In this document: positions 7,310 through 13,804 of the stretch, in pieces
How positions within the stretch are numbered: the stretch's first letter is position 1
Layout of the letters: every line of letters begins with the position of its first letter
Assembly (NCBI GenBank): GCA_040755975.1
Contig: JBFLZY010000041.1
Location: forward strand, 1 to 25,049
Length of the DNA stretch: 25,049 nucleotides
From: JAIMBK01 sp040755975
Lineage (GTDB): Bacteria; Bacillota; Desulfotomaculia; Desulfotomaculales; Nap2-2B
Direction of reading: 5' to 3'
The notes under the pieces: generated by a model
Seen by the model: only the letters and a program-made list of their open reading frames with translations
Database searches by the model: none
Told to the model about the DNA's origin: nothing
Translations under genes and position numbers: made by a program

Positions 7310-8152
7310 TTAAGCCGACGGCCCGCCGCCAACTTCGGTAACCACCAGCACTTCTTCCAGCCGGTTAAAATCCACGGCGGGCTGGATCGCGGCGTTATAG
7401 AACAAGCCGGTGGGATCTTTTTTGACTTCCATTATTTGCCCGATGACAATACCTTTCGGAAAGAAACTGCCCAGGCCGGAAGTAACCACCGTCTGGCCCT
7501 TGCGCACAAACACATCGTAAGGAATATGGATCATGCGCAGCCGCCCGGAGGTATCCGCCGTTCCCTCGACAATACCGGGGGAGCGGGTCTCCTGAACGAG
7601 GCTGCTGATGGCACTACGGGGATCGGTAATCAACATCACCTGCGCGGTATTGTCGCTTACTCTGATGACCCTGCCCACCAGCCCTTCCGGAACCAGCACG
7701 GTCATATTTACCTCCACACCCTGCCGGGAACCCTTATTTAAGGTAACTGTTTTGAACCAGTTACCCGGATCGCGGCCAATAACGGTAGCGGCGGTAACTT
7801 TCAGGTTGCCCGGCGACTTGGTTTGGATGTCCAGCAGCTTTTTCAGCCGCTCATTTTCCAACCGGCACTCCTCAAGTGCCTGCAGGCGCCCTTTTAATTC
7901 GGCTACTTCCCTGGTTAATTGTTCATTTTGCCGGGAAGCATTAAGCAAGGCCACCGGGTGGGCGAGGATATTTTCCAGCCAGTTCGTAACCCTTACGCAA
8001 ACTTTCTGCACGGGAGCCAAAAAATCCCGCCACGCCCCTTCCAGAGGCGGCATCTGGACCCTTTTCAGCTCGGTGCTTTTCATCAAAAACAGAACGGCCA
8101 GAATCAAAAATACAACAAAGAAAAACTTTTTGCCGGATCCCCGTCGAGGCAC
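7310..8152 (-). CDS. mreC: Rod shape-determining protein MreC
   Basis: 280 residues: short basic N-terminus, one membrane segment (about 9-24), a coiled coil (about 60-105, rich in Leu/Glu heptads such as LTREVAELKGRLQALEE), and the beta-barrel extracytoplasmic domain with VIGRDPGNWFKTVTLNKGSRQGV. MreC scaffolds PBP2/RodA outside the membrane. GTG at 8150-8152 is chosen because AGGTGG lies six bases upstream. A GTG two codons earlier (8158) has the site directly against it. The mreB stop codon lies within this ribosome binding region, so mreB and mreC are tightly coupled. Confidence 0.95.
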   Translation of the reverse strand: MPRRGSGKKFFFVVFLILAVLFLMKSTELKRVQMPPLEGAWRDFLAPVQKVCVRVTNWLENILAHPVALLNASRQNEQLTREVAELKGRLQALEECRLENERLKKLLDIQTKSPGNLKVTAATVIGRDPGNWFKTVTLNKGSRQGVEVNMTVLVPEGLVGRVIRVSDNTAQVMLITDPRSAISSLVQETRSPGIVEGTADTSGRLRMIHIPYDVFVRKGQTVVTSGLGSFFPKGIVIGQIMEVKKDPTGLFYNAAIQPAVDFNRLEEVLVVTEVGGGPSA

Positions 8153-8162
8153 AATCACCCAC

Positions 8163-9200
8163 CTAACCTATGGTCAGCTTTTTGGGCTGGATCAGGACGC
8201 GGCGCAAGATATCAATATTCTCCAGAACGCGCCCGGTGCCGTAGGCGACGCACAAGAGGGGTTCGTCGGCCACGTGCACGGGCATGCCCGTCTGCTCGCT
8301 CACCAGGTGATCCAAACCCCTCAAAAGGGAACCGCCGCCGGCCATAACGATCCCGCGGTCCATAATATCGGCGGAAAGTTCGGGCGGGGTTTGCTCCAGG
8401 GTGTTCTTGATCGCCTCCAAAATTGCCGAAACCGGCTCCGACAGCGCCCGGTAAACCTCCTCGGCGGTCACCCGCACTGTTTTGGGCAAACCGGTAACCA
8501 GGTCCCTGCCGCGCACATCGTAGGTCCCCAACCCTTCCTGGGGATAGGCGGTGCCGATTTCAATTTTAATTTCCTCGGCGGTGCGTTCGCCGATCATCAG
8601 ATTATACGTCTTTTTTACGTACTGAATGATCGCCTCGTCCATCTCATCCCCGGCAATGCGAATAGAGGTGCTGGTCACTATCCCCCCTAAGGAAATGACG
8701 GCTACCTCGGTAGTGCCGCCCCCGATATCCACGATCATATTGCCGGTCGGCTCGTGGACGGGAAGACCCGCCCCGATTGCCGCCGCCATGGGCTCCTCCA
8801 CCAGGTAGGCTTCCCTTGCACCCGCCTGCAGGGCGGCTTCGCGCACAGCCCTTTCTTCCACCGGCGTCACGCCCGAAGGCACCGAAACAACCACCCGCGG
8901 CCGGATCAGAAAAGTACGGTTGCGCAGGGAACGGTTAATAAAGTACTTAATCATGCTCTGGGTAACGTCAAAGTCGGCAATTACGCCGTCCTTCATGGGC
9001 CTGATGGCAATGATGTTGCCCGGCGTGCGGCCAATCATCTGCTTGGCCTCCTCACCCACCGCCAGCACTTGCCCGCTTTCCCGCTCGATGGCCACCACGG
9101 AAGGTTCGCGCAAGACAATTCCCTTTCCTTTAACGTAAACCAGAGAATTAGCGGTACCCAGATCTATCCCCATATCCCTGGAGAACAAGCCGATCCGCAA
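8163..9200 (-). CDS. mreB: Actin-like cell shape protein MreB
   Basis: 345 residues, normal length. MreB forms membrane-associated filaments that direct lateral wall synthesis. Seen: phosphate-1 loop DMGIDLGTANSLVY (9-22), the TPGNIIAIRPMKDGVIADFD segment (summarised; about 59-79), the interdomain region VEEPMAAAIGAGLPV (summarised, about 133-147), phosphate-2 DIGGGTTEVAV, and the adenosine motif GIVMAGGGSLLRGLD. The N-terminal MRIGLFSRD carries hydrophobic residues ahead of the first strand, as in other MreBs. The start is TTG at 9198-9200 with AAAGGAG and AAGGGGA upstream; the next ATG would remove the conserved N-terminus. It lies 35 bases after radC. Confidence 0.98.
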   Translation of the reverse strand: MRIGLFSRDMGIDLGTANSLVYVKGKGIVLREPSVVAIERESGQVLAVGEEAKQMIGRTPGNIIAIRPMKDGVIADFDVTQSMIKYFINRSLRNRTFLIRPRVVVSVPSGVTPVEERAVREAALQAGAREAYLVEEPMAAAIGAGLPVHEPTGNMIVDIGGGTTEVAVISLGGIVTSTSIRIAGDEMDEAIIQYVKKTYNLMIGERTAEEIKIEIGTAYPQEGLGTYDVRGRDLVTGLPKTVRVTAEEVYRALSEPVSAILEAIKNTLEQTPPELSADIMDRGIVMAGGGSLLRGLDHLVSEQTGMPVHVADEPLLCVAYGTGRVLENIDILRRVLIQPKKLTIG

Positions 9201-9235
9201 TGTCCCCTTCTCCTTTCTTAAATTTCTCTCTAAAG

Positions 9236-9931
9236 TTACATTAGCCCTTTCGCTTTAAAGCTGTTGAATTTATTATCGCCGATAATTAAATGATCCAGAA
9301 CTTCAATGCCAATGATGTGCCCTACTTCTATTAAACGCCGGGTTACTTCAATGTCCTCCCGGCTGGGTGAAGGGTCGCCGCTGGGGTGGTTGTGGATTAA
9401 GATGATCGCCGCGGCGCTGCGCTTAATGGCGTTTTTAAACAACTCCCGGGGGTGCACCGTGGAGGAGTTAAGGGTTCCAATGGAAATAACCTCCTGACCG
9501 ATCACCTGATTTTTGGCGTTGAGCAAAAGCGCCCGGAAATGCTCCCGGTCCAGGTGGCGCATTTCTTCCATAACCAGGCCGGCCGCGTCTTCGGGCGTTT
9601 TGATCACCGCCCGCTCTTCAGGGGTGTTCGTAGCCACCCTTTTGCCCAGTTCTAAAGCTGCTTTGATCTGGGCGGCTTTTGCCGGGCCCACTCCCTTGAT
9701 TTCGCCCAACTCCTCCACACTGGCGTGGACCAGCCCCCGCAAACCGTTAAAATGGGTCAGCACGACGGTGGCCAGATCCAGCACCGTGCCTGCGGACGTC
9801 CCCGTCCGGAGCAAGATGGCCAGCAGTTCCGCATCGGTTAAAGACTGCGCCCCCTCCCTTAACAAGCGCTCGCGGGGGCGCAGGTCCGCGGGCATGTCCT
9901 TGATGGTCAAACGGTACTGAACCGGTTCCAA
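9236..9931 (-). CDS. radC: RadC family JAB-domain protein
   Basis: 231 residues. An N-terminal helix-hairpin-helix region (LGEIKGVGPAKAAQI, 75-89) is followed by a JAB/MPN domain with an intact JAMM set: ILIHNHPSGDPSPSREDIE, giving His180, His182 and Asp193. The biochemical role of RadC is not settled; the old DNA-repair label is doubtful and the fold predicts a metal-dependent peptidase. The TTG start at 9929-9931 follows GGGGAGG and overlaps the end of maf by 25 bases, so the two are translationally coupled. The maf-radC-mreB order is the Firmicute standard. Confidence 0.95.
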   Translation of the reverse strand: MEPVQYRLTIKDMPADLRPRERLLREGAQSLTDAELLAILLRTGTSAGTVLDLATVVLTHFNGLRGLVHASVEELGEIKGVGPAKAAQIKAALELGKRVATNTPEERAVIKTPEDAAGLVMEEMRHLDREHFRALLLNAKNQVIGQEVISIGTLNSSTVHPRELFKNAIKRSAAAIILIHNHPSGDPSPSREDIEVTRRLIEVGHIIGIEVLDHLIIGDNKFNSFKAKGLM

Positions 9932-10554
9932 AAAAGTTCCTCCCCGGAAAATAACTTGCCCTGCTTTCTGCTGTTTATCTCCAGGATGTCCACACCAAAT
10001 TCTTGCAGCATTTGGGCCAGCAGCGCCAGAGGCAGGCCGACCACATTGAAATAACAGCCCCGGATTCCTTCAATAAAAACAGCCCCCAGCCCCTGGATGG
10101 CGTAAGCTCCCGCTTTATCCAGCGGTTCGCCGGTGGCCACGTAGCGCCTGATTTGCCCGGCCGCCAGCGGCTTAAATTTCACCATTGTGCGCTCGTGCGC
10201 CACGGCCGCGCGCAGGGAGGGCTTTTCCACAACAGCCAGCCCGGTGAAAACTTCGTGTTCTTTTCCCTGCAGGAAATTAAGCATTTTTTCGGCCTCCGCC
10301 GCATCGGCGGGTTTGCCCAGGGCCTTCCTCCCGCAAACCACCAGCGTATCGGCGCCGATCACCAGGCCTTCGGCAACCTCCCGGGCGGCGGCTTGCGCTT
10401 TTCGTTCGGCCAGGATTTCCGTCTGGCGGCCGAAGGGCAGCCCGCCGTTTAACTCTTCGTTTACCGGGCGGGCCAGAACAGAAAAGGGTACGCCCAGTTG
10501 TTTTAAAAGCGCGTACCGGCGAGGTGAAGCGGAGGCCAGATAAACGGGAAGCAA
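9907..10554 (-). CDS. maf: Maf-family nucleotide pyrophosphatase
   Basis: 215 residues. Maf proteins hydrolyse non-canonical or pyrimidine nucleoside triphosphates to monophosphates (house-cleaning activity) and are linked to septum control. The signature ASASPRR (7-13), the ERKAQAAA segment (50-57), IGADTLV with catalytic Asp69, and GKPADAAEAEKML (80-92) are all present. The C-terminus is about 20 residues longer than many homologues (EINSRKQGKLF onward), which creates the overlap with radC. The TTG start at 10552-10554 is preceded by GGGGAGGGGGAG. Confidence 0.95.
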   Translation of the reverse strand: MLPVYLASASPRRYALLKQLGVPFSVLARPVNEELNGGLPFGRQTEILAERKAQAAAREVAEGLVIGADTLVVCGRKALGKPADAAEAEKMLNFLQGKEHEVFTGLAVVEKPSLRAAVAHERTMVKFKPLAAGQIRRYVATGEPLDKAGAYAIQGLGAVFIEGIRGCYFNVVGLPLALLAQMLQEFGVDILEINSRKQGKLFSGEELFWNRFSTV

Positions 10555-10575
10555 TTCTCCCCCTCCCCAAAATGG

Positions 10576-10602
10576 TTGTCAGTCGTCAGACGTCAAACAT
10601 CA
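10576..10602. repeat. GTCGTC/ACGTC intergenic repeat (copy 2, DUF4321-maf gap)
   Basis: GTCAGTCGTCAGACGTC followed by a degenerate unit; same style as 3924-3954. It lies in the 5' leader of maf, within the operon. Confidence 0.55.
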
Positions 10603-10650
10603 GAAAGCAAATGCCTGCCTGGTTACAGGTTAACATTGCGGAATCCGCGC

Positions 10651-10908
10651 CTAGAGTTTTCTGTAGAGGAGGCAGGCAAACAAAAAACCCACTACCGTCA
10701 ATATCCCGACGTCCATGGTTAATCCGAAGGTAAACCGCAGAAAATGGATGTCCAAGGTGGCCGGTTGAAGCCCCACTGAGCTGATCGCCTTCAGGACACC
10801 CAGGTTGGCCGGCAAAAGATACGCCACCGCACTTCCGGCCAGCCCCCCGACGAAAAGAAGAAGCAGCAAAACCCACGGACTTTTCGACTGTTTATACGGT
10901 TTAGCCAT
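10651..10908 (-). CDS. DUF4321-type small membrane protein
   Basis: 85 residues with two hydrophobic segments (about 10-30 and 60-82) joined by a polar stretch. Sequence style and position (between folC and maf) match the DUF4321 proteins of Clostridia, whose function is unknown. The ATG at 10906-10908 with AGGTGA six bases upstream is chosen over a GTG three codons earlier. It is the first gene after a good promoter (10943-10971), so it probably leads the shape and division operon. Confidence 0.75.
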   Translation of the reverse strand: MAKPYKQSKSPWVLLLLLFVGGLAGSAVAYLLPANLGVLKAISSVGLQPATLDIHFLRFTFGLTMDVGILTVVGFLFACLLYRKL

Positions 10909-10942
10909 TTTTTTCACCTAAAAAAATTGATTTTGCACATTT

Positions 10943-10971
10943 AGTTTATCATTTTAAACATACGGTGACAA
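10943..10971 (-). promoter_or_regulatory. Sigma-A promoter of the DUF4321-maf-radC-mre operon
   Basis: Minus-strand TTGTCA (10966-10971), 17-bp spacer, TAAACT (10943-10948). The predicted start near 10936 gives a leader of about 28 bases to the ATG at 10908. Five of six -35 bases and four of six -10 bases match consensus. Confidence 0.6.
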
Positions 10972-11044
10972 GCTCTTTATTTTTCGAGTTTTTCCGACAT
11001 TTTTTGCCTGCCAAACCCCGCATTCTTTTTCCGCTCAACGCCCG

Positions 11045-11064
11045 GGCCGGTAATTAATCCGGCC
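11045..11064 (-). other. Hairpin just past folC
   Basis: Minus-strand GGCCGG, ATTAATTA loop, CCGGCC, starting four bases after the folC stop. No T-run follows, so it is not a standard rho-independent terminator; it might protect the 3' end or slow polymerase. Confidence 0.35.
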
Positions 11065-11067
11065 AGA

Positions 11068-12423
11068 TCAAACAGTATCTTTTTTCCTCCCATCCGGCCG
11101 GTCCTGCAAGTACTCCCTTGCTTCCGCCACCATATATAAAGAGCCGGTGATGCAAACAAGTTCGTCCCGGAAGGCAATCCGCAAAGCTGTGGCTACGGCC
11201 TCCCGAACCGATTCCACAGAATGGACTTCCGGAACGTAACGCTGCGCTTCGGCGGCCAGACTCTGCCAGTCCCGCGCCCGGGGGCTGGCGGGTTTCGTCA
11301 CGACAACCGCCCTTGCCCGGGGAGCAAGCTCCTGCACCACCCTGGCCCGCTCCTTGTCTCCCAGCATACCCACCAGGAGTATTATGCCCTTTTGGGGAAA
11401 ATAATCATCCAGGGCTTGCCGCAAACATTTTGCGCCGTCGTAATTATGGGCGCCGTCGATGACGACCAGCGGTTCACCGGGAAAAATCTCCAGGCGGGCG
11501 GGCCAGGAGGTATTCGCCAGCCCCTCATAAAGGGCGCTGCGGGGGATCCGGTACCCCTTTTCGGCCAGCACCTCACAAACAGCCACGGCGGTAGCCGCAT
11601 TGATCGCCTGGTGCCGCCCCAGTAAAGGCAAGAAAAGATTTTCATAGTTTTCTTTTAAACCCCGGACGGTTAAATATTGCCCGGCAAGAGAAAATTTATT
11701 TACCGCCCAGGCAACCCGCCGGTCAAAGGACCCGGCCAATTCCTGCCCGGCACTAACTATTCTGATCAAGGGAGCCCGCTTTTCCCGGGAAACCCTCCCA
11801 ATTACCGCCAGCGCCTCGGGATCGCCCGCCGCAGTAATTACCGGCACCCCCTCTTTAATAATCCCCGCTTTTACGGCAGCTATTTCGGGGATCGTCCTGC
11901 CCAGGTAATCCATGTGGTCCACGGCCACGTTGGTAATCACCGCCACGAGGGGCTGGGCGATCACGTTGGTAGAATCTATAGCGCCCCCCAGGCCAACCTC
12001 TAAAACCAAAAAATCCACCTGTTCCTCGAAAAAATATTGAAAGGCCAGGGCTGTGCTGACCTCGAACTCCGTGGGGTGTTCAAAACCCTCCGCCACCATG
12101 CTGTCTAAATAGGGACGCAGCCTGGCGATTAATTGCGCCACCCGCCGGCGGGAGATTTGCTTTCCATTGATCGTGTAACGCTCGGTATAACTGTGCAAAT
12201 GCGGAGATGTAAAAGTGCCTGTTTTATATCCCGCCGCCTGTAAAACCGCCGCCACCATGGCCAGCGTGCTCCCTTTCCCGTTGGTGCCGCCGATGTGGAT
12301 AACCCGTAAAGCCAGGTGGGGGTTGCCCAACCTCCGCAACAGCTCGTTAATCCGGCCAAGACCGAAATTAAAGCCAAACTTGGTCAGGTTCTGCAAATAG
12401 GCGATCGCTTCCTCGTACTGCAA
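11068..12423 (-). CDS. folC: Bifunctional folylpolyglutamate/dihydrofolate synthase FolC
   Basis: 451 residues, family length. A cytoplasmic Mur-ligase-family enzyme that adds glutamate to dihydropteroate and to folates using ATP. Seen: N-terminal LTKFGFNFGLGRI, P-loop GGTNGKGST (45-53), TSPHLHSYTERYTING (72-87), the DFLVLEVGLGGAIDSTN segment, HMDYLG, DGAHN (the conserved C-terminal domain motif) and LVGMLGDKE. The TTG start at 12421-12423 follows GGGGAGGG. Upstream the leader holds TTTGTG-type repeats and a TATAAT box. valS lies beyond the inserted receptor gene; in Bacillus valS and folC are adjacent. Single-function FolC cannot be excluded from sequence alone. Confidence 0.95.
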   Translation of the reverse strand: MQYEEAIAYLQNLTKFGFNFGLGRINELLRRLGNPHLALRVIHIGGTNGKGSTLAMVAAVLQAAGYKTGTFTSPHLHSYTERYTINGKQISRRRVAQLIARLRPYLDSMVAEGFEHPTEFEVSTALAFQYFFEEQVDFLVLEVGLGGAIDSTNVIAQPLVAVITNVAVDHMDYLGRTIPEIAAVKAGIIKEGVPVITAAGDPEALAVIGRVSREKRAPLIRIVSAGQELAGSFDRRVAWAVNKFSLAGQYLTVRGLKENYENLFLPLLGRHQAINAATAVAVCEVLAEKGYRIPRSALYEGLANTSWPARLEIFPGEPLVVIDGAHNYDGAKCLRQALDDYFPQKGIILLVGMLGDKERARVVQELAPRARAVVVTKPASPRARDWQSLAAEAQRYVPEVHSVESVREAVATALRIAFRDELVCITGSLYMVAEAREYLQDRPDGRKKDTV

Positions 12424-12435
12424 AGCAAAGCCCTC

Positions 12436-12490
12436 CCCTTTGTCCCCTTCGTACCTTTGCTTCTTTGTGATTCTCCTGCCTTTGTGCCTC
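12436..12490. repeat. CTTTGTG-type degenerate repeat (copy 1, folC leader)
   Basis: Loose tandem of 8-10 base units of the form CCTTTGTG, CTTCGTAC, TTCTTTGTG, CCTTTGTG. Related stretches lie at 24602-24627 (opposite orientation) and 24731-24800. It would be in the 5' untranslated part of folC mRNA. Confidence 0.55.
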
Positions 12491-12492
12491 CC

Positions 12493-12498
12493 ATTATA
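12493..12498 (-). promoter_or_regulatory. TATAAT box upstream of folC
   Basis: A perfect minus-strand TATAAT lies 70 bases before the folC start, but no hexamer at 16-18 bp upstream resembles TTGACA. Weak promoter candidate. Confidence 0.3.
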
Positions 12499-12578
12499 TT
12501 TTGACGACCGATTAAAAAATCCTACATGCTAATTTTTTAAAATGAAAGGCAGGAATTTTTAACCTTTAAGTTGAACAA

Positions 12579-12598
12579 AATTTGTCGAATGACAAATT
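12579..12598. promoter_or_regulatory. Palindrome in the chemoreceptor leader
   Basis: AATTTGTC-GAAT-GACAAATT is a perfect 8-bp inverted repeat with a 4-base centre, ending 14 bases before the AAAGGAGG site of the receptor gene. It could be an operator or an mRNA hairpin. A weak sigma-D-like pair (TTAA ... GTCGAATG) overlaps it. Confidence 0.45.
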
Positions 12599-12629
12599 AA
12601 AGACACCAAACGAAAGGAGGCACAAAATA

Positions 12630-13763
12630 GTGGGTAAATTCAGAAGGAAGATAACCCTGTTAAACGGCGTTTTTGCTCTTGTGGCGACCGTGGCGGCGTT
12701 GGCCGGAGTCTGGCTGGGTAAAGGGGCGTGGCCGCTTACGGCCGTTTTTGCTTGCGGCGGCATCCTGCTGGTGATGCTCGGCACCTACCTGGTGGTCACT
12801 CCCCTGCAGGAGACGTTTAATCTGGCCATCCGGGAAACCGACAAAGCAATCAAAGGGTACCTCTCCGCAATTATCGAACCCCGTAACTACGGTTGGGGGG
12901 AAGTAACCCCCCTCATGGTAAACACCGGCAAAGTAATCAAAGGAGTCCGCAAGTGGCTCGGCCTGGTGAAAGACACTTCCGGAGATTTGGTCCGGGCCGC
13001 CGCCCAAATCAATTCCAGCACGGAACAGATCAGCACCGGGAGCCAGGAACAGGCCGGACAGATTCAAAAGCTTTTGCAAAGTATCGAAGAGCTGGCCGGC
13101 TCCGCCCGCAACTCTGCCCGGCAGGCGCAGGAAACGGCAAAAACAGCCCGCGAGACGGAACAAACCGCCCAACAGGGACGGGAGGTGGTAGAAAAGGTAA
13201 TCACCGGGATGAATTTAATTCACCGCAAGACCTCCACCCTTGAACAAAACTCTTCAAAAATCGTCCAGTTTCTCCAGCTTATTCAAGACATTGCCGCCCA
13301 GACCAATTTGCTGGCTTTAAATGCAGCCATTGAGGCGGCGCGGGCCGGCGAGCACGGCCGCGGTTTTGCCGTGGTGGCCGACGAGGTGCGCCGGCTGGCC
13401 GAAAATTCCGCCCAGGCCACCCAGGAAATAACTCAGCTGGTTAACGATATTCAGGCGTCCACGGGTGAGAGCGTCGCGGCCGTGCAGGACGGCCTCGCGC
13501 TGTCGGCCGAAGTGCAGCGCGCCTTTCACGATATAACGCAGCAGGTCGCCTCTACTTTGCGGAGCATCGAACAACTGGCCGCCATTTCCGAACAACAGGC
13601 GGCCGCCAACGAACAAATGGTCAGCGGCGTTCAGGCCATCGCCGCCGTAGCCCAACAGGCGGCCGCCAGCTGCGAGGAAGTATCCGCCATCACCAACCAG
13701 TTAACCACCCACGTAAACGAGATCAAAAAGGTTGGCGATATCTTCAAATGGGAAGAAAAGTAA
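12630..13763 (+). CDS. Methyl-accepting chemotaxis protein, no large sensor domain
   Basis: 377 residues from GTG at 12630, behind AAAGGAGG nine bases upstream. Two membrane helices (about 10-28 and 34-56) are separated by only a few residues, so there is almost no extracytoplasmic ligand domain. A long coiled coil follows, rich in Ala/Gln/Glu, with the conserved receptor tip IQDIAAQTNLLALNAAIEAARAGEHGRGFAVVADEV (outline; residues about 218-253) that binds CheA/CheW. The protein probably senses membrane state, energy or an intracellular cue, or a ligand through partners. Gln/Glu pairs suitable for methylation are present in the flanking helices. It lies alone on the plus strand between folC and valS, apparently an insertion into a conserved pair. 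Confidence 0.92.
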   Translation: MGKFRRKITLLNGVFALVATVAALAGVWLGKGAWPLTAVFACGGILLVMLGTYLVVTPLQETFNLAIRETDKAIKGYLSAIIEPRNYGWGEVTPLMVNTGKVIKGVRKWLGLVKDTSGDLVRAAAQINSSTEQISTGSQEQAGQIQKLLQSIEELAGSARNSARQAQETAKTARETEQTAQQGREVVEKVITGMNLIHRKTSTLEQNSSKIVQFLQLIQDIAAQTNLLALNAAIEAARAGEHGRGFAVVADEVRRLAENSAQATQEITQLVNDIQASTGESVAAVQDGLALSAEVQRAFHDITQQVASTLRSIEQLAAISEQQAAANEQMVSGVQAIAAVAQQAAASCEEVSAITNQLTTHVNEIKKVGDIFKWEEK

Positions 13764-13804
13764 AAGAATGCTCACCAGGGAGTGCCGGGCGGAGCGCTTT
13801 CCCT

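Noticed and set aside
10977..11177. 66-codon minus-strand frame overlapping the end of folC
   Set aside because: Overlaps folC in another frame and has no convincing start or hydrophobic/domain pattern.
13764..13804. Terminator between the convergent chemoreceptor and valS genes
   Set aside because: Only short imperfect pairings (GGG...CCC, AGCGCT) and no T-run; not supported.
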